64,000 nucleotides of DNA from Flavobacterium frigoritolerans (GCF_025847275.1 NZ_JAOZEV010000009.1:118487-182486); one strand, 5' to 3'; shown: positions 44,089 to 54,095, counted from the stretch's first letter. The notes: generated from the sequence alone by a model not told the origin. Made by a program: numbers and translations.

Positions 44089-46083
44089 TTAAAACAAGGT
44101 ATAAGCAACATTAACAAAAAAGTTTCTTCCTTGTCGCGGAATTTTATTCCAATCAGAGAATGTAGTATAGTATTTATCAAATATATTTTCGATTCCAGCC
44201 TGAATGCTTAGCTTGTTATCGTTCCAAGGAAATGTATATCCAGTATTTAAATTAAAAATTACATAATCGGGAGTTTTAGTTTCTCCATATACAGAAGCAA
44301 ATTTTGTTTGCGCTAAATTTCCTGATGCACCAAATCCTATATTAAACTGTTCTTTTTTGTATTGAATATCCCCCGAATAACGCAACGGACTTATAAATGG
44401 GAGATTATTGTTATTATCATCTTTTCCGTAGCTATAAACAAACATTGTTTTAAAGTTCCAGTTTTCTGCTAATTTATATTCCAGATTCAAATCGGTATTA
44501 AAAATTGTGGCATAATTTAGAGCATTATATATTTTTACTCCCGAAGCTCCAATAGTCATAGGTTGTATGTTGCTATCAATTTTCCCAACGATATAATCCT
44601 GTATATGAAAAAAGGATGAAGTTAGGTTTGAAGTAAATTTTCCGGTTTTAAATCCAAATGAGAGATTAGCTTCAAAGGACTTTTCGTTTTCTAGATTTGG
44701 ATTTCCGATATAATCATAAAAATCATTGCTATTGTATAAATAATAGCCATAACCTTCAGAAACGGATGGTGCTCTTTCGCCGTAGGCTAAACCAAAACCA
44801 TATTCAAATTTATTATGATGCAAAATGTAATTTCCAGACAGACTTTTTAATATTCTATTTTTGGATGCATTCATATCGGGATAAAATATCTGAAGACTTT
44901 GTAAACCAAATTCATCTGCTACTTTATTTGAATGAATTCCAATAGTAGTAGATACTCTAATATTAGCATTTTGTGAAACCTGTATTGCATCTTCTAAATA
45001 CAATCCATTATACAATGTTCGGACATCGGGCCAAGTGTACATAAACATTGCATTTTCTTTGGGATTATTTGGATACATTGTCATTTCGGCAATCGATTTA
45101 TTGTAAAAACCATTGAGGTTTGCCATAAAGTGATGTTTTTTAAATTTTCCTTTCAATTTTGAATAGTATCCGTAGGTGTCTGACCAACCTGGCATATCCA
45201 TATGAATAGGTACGCTTGGCCTTTTGGTGTCATCCATTCTGTGGGTAATGGTATTAAAATATACTTTCGTTTCCCAATTGGTAAAATAGGTAGCAGTAGG
45301 AGTATAGTTATAGCGCAATGAAGTTATTGTCGCTTTCGCCAAAGAAACATCCATCGGTAGCGCAGGATAACCTACATCTGTAGCTTTGTCATAAATTATA
45401 GCACCTTCGATTGCACTTTTTTTGTTTAAATAATAACCTGCTGTGGCCGATAGATTGTATTTTGTAAATTGTGAAAAATTAATTTCCTGATGATTTCCAG
45501 CTTTATAGTTTTGGGCATCGCGATAAGTAAAATCGGTATTGAAGTAAAATGAACTATCGTTATATCCTATAGATGTTCCGATGATTTTTTGCTGATTATT
45601 GGTTTCGTAGCCTGTTTTAAAAATACCATTCCATCCTAATTCTTTTTGCATAAGATTAGTTCGTTTCATATCAATTGCTCCACCAATTGTAGGGCCGTGA
45701 CAACTTCCTTGCTGACCAGAAGCAATAGTAGCTTCGGATAAGTTTGATACTTCAACGTAGGAGGTCACAGGATCCATTTTATCAGTACAGGCACCAAAAA
45801 TTCGCATACCATCAATTGTTATAATAGTTCGCTCAGTAGTCATGCTATTAATAATAGGTTCAAGAGCGTATCCGCCTCGTCTTACCATATTTACTTTAGA
45901 TGATTGCTGTAAGTATTCCTCAACTGTTGCTAGCGATTTGGGTTGTTTTTTATATGCTGGTATTTTTTTGCCAATAACAATAATTTCATTGAGACCTATT
46001 GGAGAAATACTATCTTTTTCTTCTTTCTGCGCAAAACAAATACTCGTAAATGTGGCTAACAGAATTGTTGCTATAGTTTTCAT
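44089..46083 (-). CDS. TonB-dependent receptor, OprC/NosA-like, predicted copper uptake
   Basis: The ATG at 46083 gives a 664-residue protein with a signal peptide ending near ICFAQ; a TTG eight codons upstream is not credible. The plug domain includes VNMVRRGGYALEPIINSM and GQQGSCHGPTIGGAIDMK. The four copper ligands described for Pseudomonas OprC (CxxxM and HxM) have counterparts: C99 and M103 in FGACTDKMDP, H281 and M283 in THRMDD, with nearly the same spacing. The barrel ends in FFVNVAYTLF. It is the last gene of a minus-strand cluster with a Met/His-rich lipoprotein and a Cys-rich small protein. No siderophore or SusD partner is nearby. Confidence 0.85.
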   Translation of the reverse strand: MKTIATILLATFTSICFAQKEEKDSISPIGLNEIIVIGKKIPAYKKQPKSLATVEEYLQQSSKVNMVRRGGYALEPIINSMTTERTIITIDGMRIFGACTDKMDPVTSYVEVSNLSEATIASGQQGSCHGPTIGGAIDMKRTNLMQKELGWNGIFKTGYETNNQQKIIGTSIGYNDSSFYFNTDFTYRDAQNYKAGNHQEINFSQFTKYNLSATAGYYLNKKSAIEGAIIYDKATDVGYPALPMDVSLAKATITSLRYNYTPTATYFTNWETKVYFNTITHRMDDTKRPSVPIHMDMPGWSDTYGYYSKLKGKFKKHHFMANLNGFYNKSIAEMTMYPNNPKENAMFMYTWPDVRTLYNGLYLEDAIQVSQNANIRVSTTIGIHSNKVADEFGLQSLQIFYPDMNASKNRILKSLSGNYILHHNKFEYGFGLAYGERAPSVSEGYGYYLYNSNDFYDYIGNPNLENEKSFEANLSFGFKTGKFTSNLTSSFFHIQDYIVGKIDSNIQPMTIGASGVKIYNALNYATIFNTDLNLEYKLAENWNFKTMFVYSYGKDDNNNNLPFISPLRYSGDIQYKKEQFNIGFGASGNLAQTKFASVYGETKTPDYVIFNLNTGYTFPWNDNKLSIQAGIENIFDKYYTTFSDWNKIPRQGRNFFVNVAYTLF

Positions 46084-46146
46084 AATATCATAAATAATTA
46101 GAACCAAGCGCTATCACTTGGTTCTTTCTTGTTAGTAATAGAATGA

Positions 46147-46998
46147 TTAAAATTCAACCTCAAAAAAGAGACTGCTTGGTAGATTTTCTGGAGTAAATTC
46201 TTCCCCTTTTAGTATTTGGTCTGAAGTGTTTAATAGTTGTAGGTTAATTTTCCAATACCCTGTCATAGTTAAGGAAAGCTTTCCGTTATATAAACCTCCT
46301 GATACCGATTGTACTAAATCAGTATTGTTTGGCGAGCTGTGATTACCCATACTTGGCATTCTTGGATCGATTTTTACTTTAAAATTATCGACTGCAGTAA
46401 ACGTCATCATATCTTCCATTTTATATAAACCTACGGTCATATTGTTTAGACCTATTTTTGGATTTTTAGGGTTTATGTAAGCCAAGATGTATTTTACGCC
46501 ATCTGTTCCTGTAAAAGAGTTTACGGTACGTTTATCTGAAGCAGAAACACTTATTGGTGCCGTTACAGTATAATCAATAGCATTAATGATATAATTAATT
46601 TTTAATTCCCAAAAAGCAGAAGTGTTTTGAGCCATTTGAAAAATAATATCACCATTGTATAGCGTTTGTTTACCAGAAACCTTTTCGATTAAAGATTTAG
46701 GGCAAGAATGTTTCATTGTTGACATATTCATTATTGGCGTCCAGTTAAGAGAAGCGTTAGTAATGTATTTGTTAGTTGTTTTGTCTTTTATCCTTAATGA
46801 GATTTGATTATAGCCTTGTATAAGCTTTCCAGTTTCAGTATAAAGTTCAACAGTATGATTGTCATTAGATAGTTCTTGAACTTTAACAAGTCCTGAAGTT
46901 TCATTAATAGGATTTTCTTGAACTGAATCACTATCAGAAGAACAAGAAAAAAAGGCAATTGCTAAAAGAAGAATAGATAAATATTTTAAATTTTTCAT
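46147..46998 (-). CDS. Met/His-rich lipoprotein with two YtkA/FixH-like domains, probable copper binding
   Basis: A 283-residue lipoprotein with lipobox FFSC. Two immunoglobulin-like halves can be seen. The first carries NWTPIMNMSTMKHSCP (about residues 85-100) and the second DPRMPSMGNHSSPNN (about 213-228), both in the position of the Met/His motif of YtkA/FixH-like domains. Such clusters suit Cu(I)/Cu(II). It precedes the OprC-like receptor by 63 bases, so the likely role is handing copper to or from the receptor at the envelope (inference). Confidence 0.75.
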   Translation of the reverse strand: MKNLKYLSILLLAIAFFSCSSDSDSVQENPINETSGLVKVQELSNDNHTVELYTETGKLIQGYNQISLRIKDKTTNKYITNASLNWTPIMNMSTMKHSCPKSLIEKVSGKQTLYNGDIIFQMAQNTSAFWELKINYIINAIDYTVTAPISVSASDKRTVNSFTGTDGVKYILAYINPKNPKIGLNNMTVGLYKMEDMMTFTAVDNFKVKIDPRMPSMGNHSSPNNTDLVQSVSGGLYNGKLSLTMTGYWKINLQLLNTSDQILKGEEFTPENLPSSLFFEVEF

Positions 46999-47076
46999 GA
47001 GTATTAAATTAAGAATGGATAATAAAGTACTTGTCGGTTGAGTGACCGAGAAGACAATTAATAAAGATTTCGAAAA

Positions 47077-47448
47077 TTAATACAGTAGTGCAGGTGGGCG
47101 AAACAGAAGGTTAATATTAGAATAAGAATAGAGATTTCTAGGAAGAATATCCTTCTTTAGTATTGATTCAACAGCGAGGTTAAAATTAAAAGAGTTCATT
47201 TTTTCAATAAACAATAAATCAATTCCTGTTGGGAATATTTTTTTTTCTGTTGATGGGGAAGAATCATTCTCGGAGGCTTTACCTAATTCCTTTTTTAAAT
47301 AACATTTTCCTTTACAATCTAGTTGTGGCTGACTTTTGTTCTCACAAAGTTCGGTTGCTATATAATCATAATTAATAATGTAATCTAAGACTGGAAATAC
47401 CGGTCTTAAAATTATGGCTATTAAAAAGATGTAAGCAAGGCTTCTCAT
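47077..47448 (-). CDS. Small Cys-rich membrane-anchored protein of the copper cluster
   Basis: The ATG at 47448 gives 123 residues; a GTG six codons upstream is less likely. The N-terminal hydrophobic helix (SLAYIFLIAIILRPVFPVL) is followed by LCENKSQPQLDCKGKCYLKKEL, three Cys in the pattern C-x9-C-x3-C. The rest is polar and ends FRPPALLY. The DCKGKCYLKK block is typical of a small Bacteroidota family without assigned function that I associate with metal-receptor clusters. Paired Cys suggest copper binding or transfer. It is probably the first gene of the minus-strand cluster, with a -7-like TAACTTTG at 47466-47473. Confidence 0.65.
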   Translation of the reverse strand: MRSLAYIFLIAIILRPVFPVLDYIINYDYIATELCENKSQPQLDCKGKCYLKKELGKASENDSSPSTEKKIFPTGIDLLFIEKMNSFNFNLAVESILKKDILPRNLYSYSNINLLFRPPALLY

Positions 47449-47686
47449 TATATTTCTTGAAACCACAAAGTTAAGAGCAACTTTTTTTATAAAATATGAT
47501 TCTTGTCATATTAATATAAATGGACAATAAGCGCCCTTTTTTATTTATAATTATGAAAATTTTGTAGTTAGATTACATAATTAAGTGATTGGTAATCAAA
47601 AGAAAACGTTTTCGGTGGCATTTACTTGTTAAAGCCTAGTGAAATTTCTTTTTTTGTTTCAATACTTTGTTTACTTTTGACCCCAA

Positions 47687-48070
47687 ATGAGAAAACTGAT
47701 TGTGTTATTTGTGTATTTAGGATTGCTTCTGCTAGGCGGGGGACAATATCTTAATGCGGGTACACATCAAAATCCTAATTCTCATAGTTTAGAGAAAAAA
47801 CACCGAGTAAAATTTACGAATCAAGATTCTGGCAACTCATTAATTGAGGATGCATATTTAGATATCGACGAGGAGCATCTTGGTGGTGACATCAAAGATG
47901 GAATTTCGGATAAACTTTTTGCTAGAAATTATAGCTTATTAGATAATTGGTACTTGACAATCACTTGTCAATCACTTTTAAACCATTGTCAAAAGAATTT
48001 CAAAATCTTCACGCCATTTTGTGGCCAAACCAATCCTATTTATATTACTCAACGAGTATTAAGAATCTGA
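47687..48070 (+). CDS. Secreted hypothetical protein upstream of RND system 2
   Basis: A 127-residue protein with a signal peptide (MRKLIVLFVYLGLLLLGGGQYL, cleavage near LNAG). The mature part is polar, contains several His (NAGTHQNPNSHSLEKKH) and three Cys in the C-terminal third (LTITCQSLLNHCQKNF, FTPFCGQ). I do not recognise a family. It is divergent from the Cys-rich gene and lies 176 bases before the adaptor of the second efflux system, so it could belong to either group. Confidence 0.6.
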   Translation: MRKLIVLFVYLGLLLLGGGQYLNAGTHQNPNSHSLEKKHRVKFTNQDSGNSLIEDAYLDIDEEHLGGDIKDGISDKLFARNYSLLDNWYLTITCQSLLNHCQKNFKIFTPFCGQTNPIYITQRVLRI

Positions 48071-48246
48071 TAAACAAGATACATCGGTTACCTAAAGTGT
48101 AATGATGCATATCTTGTGGTTGTATATTAAATTTACATCTTCTTGTATGACTGTTCATGCATAACTATGGTTACTGATGTTTTTTTTACATCTAAAGGAA
48201 TCCTTGCATTCCAAGCATTCAATCGCTTAATTACCATTTTTATACC

Positions 48247-49329
48247 ATGAAGAGAATAGTCGTGTTAACGGGCGTTATTGCCTTGTTGTACCTTACAAGT
48301 TGTACAACTAAAAAAGAAGAAAAAGAAGAAGCTGAAAAATTTACAGTGACCAATCCTGTAAAAATTGATACTTCATTTACTAAGGAGTATGTTTCGCAGA
48401 TAAAATCTGTGAGAAACATAGAAATTCGAGCACAAGAAAAAGGTTTCTTGCAAAACATTTATGTTGATGAAGGTCAATTTGTAAAAGCAGGACAAGTGCT
48501 GTTTAGAATTCAGCCTAAAATGTACGAAGCAGAGTTACTTAAAGCTCAAGCAGAGCAAAAATCTGCGGAAATAGAATTACAAAATACAAAGACATTAGTA
48601 GCCAAAGACATTGTTTCAAAAAACGAACAGGCAGTTGCTTTGTCTAAACTTCAGGCAGCAAAAGCCGAAGTTGCATTGGCAAAACTTCATTTATCATTCA
48701 CCGAAATTAGAGCTCCATTTGATGGTACAATCGACCGTATCCCATTAAAATTAGGAAGTCTTATTGAGGAAGGGGAGCTATTGACGAGCCTTTCTGATAA
48801 CAGTCAGATGTTTGCCTATTTTAACGTGTCTGAACCAGAATATTTACAATATCAAACTGATGTAAAAGATCGTGCAGAGACTAAAGTTAGTTTGCTTTTA
48901 GCCAATGGACAAGTTTTTAAGGAAAAGGGAAATGTAGAATTAATAGAAAGTGAATTTAACAACGAAACAGGGAATATCGCCTTCAGAGCAAGATTTCCTA
49001 ACTCAGGTAAATTGCTTCGAAATGGAGAAACAGGTCAGGTTCAAATGTTAGTACCTCTTAAAAATGCTATTGTGATTCCGCAAAAAGCAACTTATGAAAT
49101 TCAGGATAAAAAATATGTTTTCATTATTGATAAAAACAATAAAGTGAGCTCTAAAGAAATCACTATTACAGGTGAAATTCCAGATTTATACGTGATTAGC
49201 AATGGACTTACTGAAAACGATAAAATTTTACTTGAAGGGGTTCAGAAAGTTAAAGAGAATGATAAAATTAAATATGAATTCCAATCTCCAAAAGCAGTAT
49301 TGAATAATTTACGTTTAAAAGCAGAATAA
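48247..49329 (+). CDS. RND efflux periplasmic adaptor, system 2
   Basis: A 360-residue lipoprotein with lipobox LTSC. The lipoyl half-motif is EIRAQEKGFLQNIYVDEGQFVKAGQVLFRIQ (given in part), followed by a helical hairpin (YEAELLKAQAEQKSAEIEL), the second lipoyl half IRAPFDGTIDRIPLKLGSLI, and beta-barrel domains. It is the AcrA-type partner of the pump at 49446, 116 bases downstream. It shares the domain plan of the adaptor at 38089 but is clearly diverged. Confidence 0.92.
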   Translation: MKRIVVLTGVIALLYLTSCTTKKEEKEEAEKFTVTNPVKIDTSFTKEYVSQIKSVRNIEIRAQEKGFLQNIYVDEGQFVKAGQVLFRIQPKMYEAELLKAQAEQKSAEIELQNTKTLVAKDIVSKNEQAVALSKLQAAKAEVALAKLHLSFTEIRAPFDGTIDRIPLKLGSLIEEGELLTSLSDNSQMFAYFNVSEPEYLQYQTDVKDRAETKVSLLLANGQVFKEKGNVELIESEFNNETGNIAFRARFPNSGKLLRNGETGQVQMLVPLKNAIVIPQKATYEIQDKKYVFIIDKNNKVSSKEITITGEIPDLYVISNGLTENDKILLEGVQKVKENDKIKYEFQSPKAVLNNLRLKAE

Positions 49330-49445
49330 GACTAAGTATTCAGTAGCAGTATTCGGTAACGGTTTACAATATAGTACTTACAGTTTACAGGCTACATTTC
49401 ACTTTGTGAAATTCTAATTTGGTTTAATCATTAAAAAAATATAAA

Positions 49446-52400
49446 ATGTTTAATAAATTTATACAAAGACCTGTGTTGTCGATAGTGATATCGCTGATAA
49501 TTGTCTTTTTGGGGGTATTGTCGGTACTAAATTTACCGATTACCCAATTCCCTTCCATTTCTCCTCCAATGGTAAATGTTACGGCAGATTACCCTGGATC
49601 TAACGGCGAATTGATGATTAAATCAGTAGTTATTCCTTTAGAAAGAGCTTTAAACGGAGTTCCAGGAATGAAATATATGACCTCTGATGCTGGAAATGAT
49701 GGAGAAGCAAGTATTCAAGTAGTATTTAACTTGGGGACTGATCCGAACCAAGCAGCAATTAACGTTCAGAACCGTGTAGCTTCGGTTACTAATAAGTTAC
49801 CACCATTAGTAGTAAGAGAAGGTGTAAAAATTACTCGTGAAGTTCCTAGTATGTTGATGTATGTGAATCTTTATAGTACGGATAAAAATACCGACATGAA
49901 GTTTCTGTACAATTACGCAGATATTAATGTATTATCAGAACTTAAAAGGGTTAATGGTATTGGATCAGGAGATATTTTAGGAACACGTGAATATGCAATG
50001 CGTATTTGGCTTAAACCTGATCGTATGCTGGCTTATAAAATATCGGCTGATGAGGTAATGGAAGCATTATCAAGTCAAAGTTTAGAGGCTTCGCCTGGTA
50101 AAACAGGAGAAAGTTCTGGTAAGCGTTCTCAGGCATTTGAATATGTGTTGAAATATTCCGGACGTTTTACTACCAAAGAACAATATGAAAATATCGTAGT
50201 AAGATCAACTAGTAATGGAGAGCTTTTGCGCTTAAAAGATGTTGCTAAAGTTGAATTCGGTAGTTCGATGTATGATATTTATTCTAATTTAAATGGTAAA
50301 CCATCAGCAGCTATAGTACTGAAACAATCGTTTGGAAGTAATGCAAATCAGGTTATTGAAGATGTAAAAGCTAAATTAGAAACTATTAAGAAAAAATTTC
50401 CAAAGGGAATGGATTATGAAATTTCATATGACGTTTCTAAATTTTTGGATGCATCTATCGAAAAAGTAATTCACACGCTGATTGAAGCTTTTATTTTGGT
50501 AGGATTGGTTGTGTTTCTTTTCTTAGGTGATTGGCGTTCTACGATTATTCCAGCAATTGCTGTACCGGTTTCTTTGATCGGAACTTTTATTTTCATGACA
50601 TTCTTCGATATTTCATTGAACTTAATTACATTATTTGCTTTGGTTCTGGCTATTGGAGTCGTCGTCGATGATGCTATTGTGGTTATTGAAGCTGTCCATG
50701 CTAAGATGGAAGAAGAGCATCTTTCGCCACTTAAAGCAACTAAAAAAGCAATGCATGAAATTGCTGGAGCAATTATCGCTATTACGTTTTTGATGGCTGC
50801 TGTATTTATTCCAGTTGCATTTATGTCTGGTCCAGTTGGTGTTTTTTACAGACAGTTTTCGATTACAATGGCAACAGCTATTATACTTTCAGGGATTGTT
50901 GCATTGACTTTAACGCCAGCACTTTGTGCGATGATGTTAAAAAATAATCATGGTAAAGCCAAAAAGAAAACACCTGTAAATAGATTTATAGATGGTTTTA
51001 ACAATAAGTTTAATCTGGCACAAGGCAAATACCAAAATGTATTAGAGAAAATTGTAAACAGGAGAGCTGTTACAATTATTGCGCTTTTAGGTTTTTGTGC
51101 AGGAACATGGTTAATTAGCAGCACAGTTCCTTCAGGATTTATTCCAAATGAAGATCAGGGTATGTTTTATGCTATTATTCAAACACCTCCCGGTTCATCA
51201 TTGGAAAGAACAAATAATATAGCAGAGAAATTACAAAAATTAGCTGAAGGAGTAGAGGGAGTAAAATCAGTTTCTTCATTAGCAGGTTATGAAATTTTGA
51301 CAGAAGGTACAGGATCTAATGCAGGAACTTGTTTGATTAACCTTAAAGATTGGAACGATAGAAAGCAATCTGTTCAAGAGGTTATGACAGAATTAGAAGA
51401 GAAGTCAAAAGATATTCCAGGTGCAAATATTGAATTTTTCCAACCGCCAGCAGTACCAGGATATGGAGCGGCAGGAGGATTTGAGCTTCGTTTGTTAGAT
51501 AAAACAGGTTCGGGAGATTTCAAAAAAATGGAAACTGTTAATAAAGAATTTGTAGAAGAATTGAACAAGCAACCAGAGCTATCTAATGTATTTAGCTTCT
51601 TTAGTGCTAGTTTTCCTCAGTATATGATGAAAGTAGATAATGATTTGGCACAACAAAAAGGAATTTCTATCGAAAATGCGATGAATACTTTGTCAACTCT
51701 TGTCGGAAGTAACTACGAAATTAGCTTTATTAAATACGGAATTAATTATAAAGTAATTGTTCAGGCAGCTCCTGAATATCGTGCACAGCCAGATGATATC
51801 TTAAAGCTCTATGTGAAAAATAATCATGACGAAATGGTTCCTTTTTCTGCTTTTATGAAATTAGAGAAGGTATATGGTCTTTCTGAAATCACAAGACATA
51901 ATATGTATAATTCTACCGAAATTAGTGGTGGTGCAGCTCCAGGATATAGTAGTGGTACAGCTATTAAAGTGATTCAGGAAGTTGCTGCTAAGAAATTACC
52001 TAGAGGATATGATATCGACTGGGCGGGTATTTCTGCGGATGAAGTTGCACAAGGAAATCAGGCTCTTTGGGTTTTTCTTATTTGTTTAGGTTTTGTGTAT
52101 TTAGTATTGGCAGCACAATATGAAAGTTTCATTTTGCCATTATCAGTAATTCTTTCTTTACCAGCAGGTATTTTTGGAGCTTTCCTTTTGCTTAAGTTAA
52201 CCGGATTAGAAAATAATATTTATGCTCAGGTTGCTATGGTAATGCTTATTGGTTTACTGGGTAAAAATGCGGTGTTAATTGTGGAGTTTGCCATACAAAG
52301 GCATGCCGCAGGTAAATCAGTTTTTGAAGCGGCTTTAGAAGGTTCTAAGGCTCGTTTCCGTCCAATCTTAATGACATCGTTTGCATTTATAGCAGGATTA

Positions 52401-52613
52401 CTACCGCTAGCTTTTGCTTCAGGTCCAGGTAAAATTGGTAATAGGACTATTGGTACTGCAGCTGCAGGAGGAATGCTTATTGGAACTATTTGTGGTGTAT
52501 TTGTGATCCCTGGATTGTATTACATATTTGGTAGAATTGCTGAAAAACACAAACTAGTAAAACATGAAGAAGAAAATCCATTAACAGAAGAAATTGATAA
52601 CAATCATGTATAA
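49446..52613 (+). CDS. RND efflux inner-membrane pump, HAE1 (AcrB) type, system 2
   Basis: A 1055-residue RND pump. The TM4 acid pair is in GVVVDDAIVVIEAVHAKM and the TM10 Lys in LLGKNAVLIVEFAI. Porter motifs include INVQNRVASVTNKLPP and GGAAPGYSSGTAIKVIQE. The C-terminal tail is acidic (EEENPLTEEIDNN). The channel gene overlaps its end by eight bases. It is a paralogue of the pump at 39220, from an older duplication judging by the divergence visible in the porter domains. Confidence 0.95.
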   Translation: MFNKFIQRPVLSIVISLIIVFLGVLSVLNLPITQFPSISPPMVNVTADYPGSNGELMIKSVVIPLERALNGVPGMKYMTSDAGNDGEASIQVVFNLGTDPNQAAINVQNRVASVTNKLPPLVVREGVKITREVPSMLMYVNLYSTDKNTDMKFLYNYADINVLSELKRVNGIGSGDILGTREYAMRIWLKPDRMLAYKISADEVMEALSSQSLEASPGKTGESSGKRSQAFEYVLKYSGRFTTKEQYENIVVRSTSNGELLRLKDVAKVEFGSSMYDIYSNLNGKPSAAIVLKQSFGSNANQVIEDVKAKLETIKKKFPKGMDYEISYDVSKFLDASIEKVIHTLIEAFILVGLVVFLFLGDWRSTIIPAIAVPVSLIGTFIFMTFFDISLNLITLFALVLAIGVVVDDAIVVIEAVHAKMEEEHLSPLKATKKAMHEIAGAIIAITFLMAAVFIPVAFMSGPVGVFYRQFSITMATAIILSGIVALTLTPALCAMMLKNNHGKAKKKTPVNRFIDGFNNKFNLAQGKYQNVLEKIVNRRAVTIIALLGFCAGTWLISSTVPSGFIPNEDQGMFYAIIQTPPGSSLERTNNIAEKLQKLAEGVEGVKSVSSLAGYEILTEGTGSNAGTCLINLKDWNDRKQSVQEVMTELEEKSKDIPGANIEFFQPPAVPGYGAAGGFELRLLDKTGSGDFKKMETVNKEFVEELNKQPELSNVFSFFSASFPQYMMKVDNDLAQQKGISIENAMNTLSTLVGSNYEISFIKYGINYKVIVQAAPEYRAQPDDILKLYVKNNHDEMVPFSAFMKLEKVYGLSEITRHNMYNSTEISGGAAPGYSSGTAIKVIQEVAAKKLPRGYDIDWAGISADEVAQGNQALWVFLICLGFVYLVLAAQYESFILPLSVILSLPAGIFGAFLLLKLTGLENNIYAQVAMVMLIGLLGKNAVLIVEFAIQRHAAGKSVFEAALEGSKARFRPILMTSFAFIAGLLPLAFASGPGKIGNRTIGTAAAGGMLIGTICGVFVIPGLYYIFGRIAEKHKLVKHEEENPLTEEIDNNHV

Positions 52614-54039
52614 ATTGAAATTATATAAATATAGTATTGTTTTGGTAGTATGTCTTGCTGTAGTAAGTTGTAAGACTCCACAAACGGTAGCAGAAACTCC
52701 AAAGAATCCAATTCCTGAGTCTTTTGGAAGTAATAAGGATACGACAAATATGTCGGACATTAAGTGGAATAATTATTTTAAAGACAAAAATCTTGTAGAT
52801 TTAATTGATACTGCATTGGAAAACAATCAGGAATTAAACATCACTTTGCAAGAAATCGAAATTGCTAAAAATGATATTCGTGTTCGTAAAGGAGCGCTTT
52901 TACCTACTGTAGGAGTACGCGCTGGTGCTGGAGTTGAGAAAGTAGGGCGATACACTAGCCAAGGGGCAGGTGATGCCACCACAGAGATTAAGCCAGGTAA
53001 AGAAACACCCGATCCGCTAGGTGATTTTACTATAGCTGCTTATGCAAATTGGGAAGTCGATATCTGGAAAAAGTTGCGTAATTCTAAAAAGGCTGCAGTA
53101 AGCAGGTATTTAGCTACTGTAGAAGGGAAGAACTTTGTAATCACAAATTTAATTGCAGAGGTTGCCGATTCTTATTACGAATTATTGGCTTTAGATAGTC
53201 AATTGGATATTGTAAAACAGACTATTAAGTTGCAAACAAATGCTTTAGAGATTGTAAAAGTTCAGAAGCAAGCGGCAAGAGCAACAGAATTAGGTGTTCA
53301 GAAATTTCAGGCTGAAGTTTTGACGTCAAAAAGTATGGAGTTTGAGATTCTTCAAAAAATAAAAGAAGCAGAGAATAAAATTAACTTTTTACTAGCTCGT
53401 TATCCACAAGAAATCAAAAGAGATAATACAGACTTTTTGGCTTTGTTGCCAGCATCAGTTAATTCTGGGATTCCATCACAATTACTAATAAATCGTCCTG
53501 ATGTAAAACAGGCGGAGTTAGAATTAGTGGCTGCAAAACTTGATGTAAAAGTAGCTCGTGCTGAATTCTATCCTTCGCTGGATATTTCTGCTGCAATAGG
53601 AGTACAGGCATTTAAACCTACTTATCTGTTTACTATGCCAGAGTCATTGCTTTATTCGCTTGCAGGAGATTTGGCAGCGCCATTAATTAACAGAAATGCA
53701 ATAAAGGCAGAGTTTAGCAGTGCAAATGCACGACAGCTTCAAGCGTTGTATAATTACGATCGTACGGTTTTGAATGCTTATTTAGAAGTATCCAATCAGT
53801 TATCTAAAATTGATAACCTACAAAAAGGATATGATCTTAAATCGCAACAAGTTGCAGCTTTGAATAGATCAATTGATATTTCTAATGACTTATTTAAGTC
53901 AGCTAGAATTGATTATTTTGAAGTATTGATGACACAACGTGATGCATTAGAAGCTAAACTAGAATTAATAGATACTAAAAAAGAGCAACTTAATGCTGCA
54001 GTTTATGTTTATAAGGACTTAGGTGGTGGTTGGAAATAA
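52606..54039 (+). CDS. TolC-like outer-membrane efflux channel lipoprotein, system 2
   Basis: The ATG at 52606 gives 477 residues starting MYKLKLYKYSIVL with lipobox VVSC; the TTG at 52594 is rejected. The start lies inside the last codons of the pump gene (8-base overlap), a sign of translational coupling. NodT/OprM features include DLIDTALENNQELNITLQEIE, QLLINRPDVKQAELELVAAKLDVKVARAEFYPSLD and the end VYVYKDLGGGWK. It completes the second tripartite pump. Confidence 0.93.
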   Translation: MYKLKLYKYSIVLVVCLAVVSCKTPQTVAETPKNPIPESFGSNKDTTNMSDIKWNNYFKDKNLVDLIDTALENNQELNITLQEIEIAKNDIRVRKGALLPTVGVRAGAGVEKVGRYTSQGAGDATTEIKPGKETPDPLGDFTIAAYANWEVDIWKKLRNSKKAAVSRYLATVEGKNFVITNLIAEVADSYYELLALDSQLDIVKQTIKLQTNALEIVKVQKQAARATELGVQKFQAEVLTSKSMEFEILQKIKEAENKINFLLARYPQEIKRDNTDFLALLPASVNSGIPSQLLINRPDVKQAELELVAAKLDVKVARAEFYPSLDISAAIGVQAFKPTYLFTMPESLLYSLAGDLAAPLINRNAIKAEFSSANARQLQALYNYDRTVLNAYLEVSNQLSKIDNLQKGYDLKSQQVAALNRSIDISNDLFKSARIDYFEVLMTQRDALEAKLELIDTKKEQLNAAVYVYKDLGGGWK

Positions 54040-54057
54040 AATTAGTTATTTGTAGTT

Positions 54058-54095
54058 AAAAACCTCTTGAGAGTAAAATCTTAGGAGGTTTTTTT
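54058..54095 (+). terminator. Rho-independent terminator after RND system 2
   Basis: AAAAACCTC (54058-54066) pairs with GAGGTTTTT (54085-54093), with inner TT/AG pairing, followed by T to 54095. The 36 bases 54061-54096 recur with only two changes at 55449-55484. Confidence 0.85.

Noticed and set aside
46084..46107. N-terminal extension of the OprC-like receptor from a TTG codon
   Set aside because: The ATG at 46083 gives a normal signal peptide, which the extension would bury. The same reasoning removes TTG/GTG extensions at 24356, 47466, 52594 and 62515 and the long extension of the DeoR protein to 56557.
47653..47679. Promoter TTTG/TACTTTTG just before the gene at 47687
   Set aside because: The -7 match is perfect but the spacing is only 15 bases, and transcription would begin almost at the start codon.
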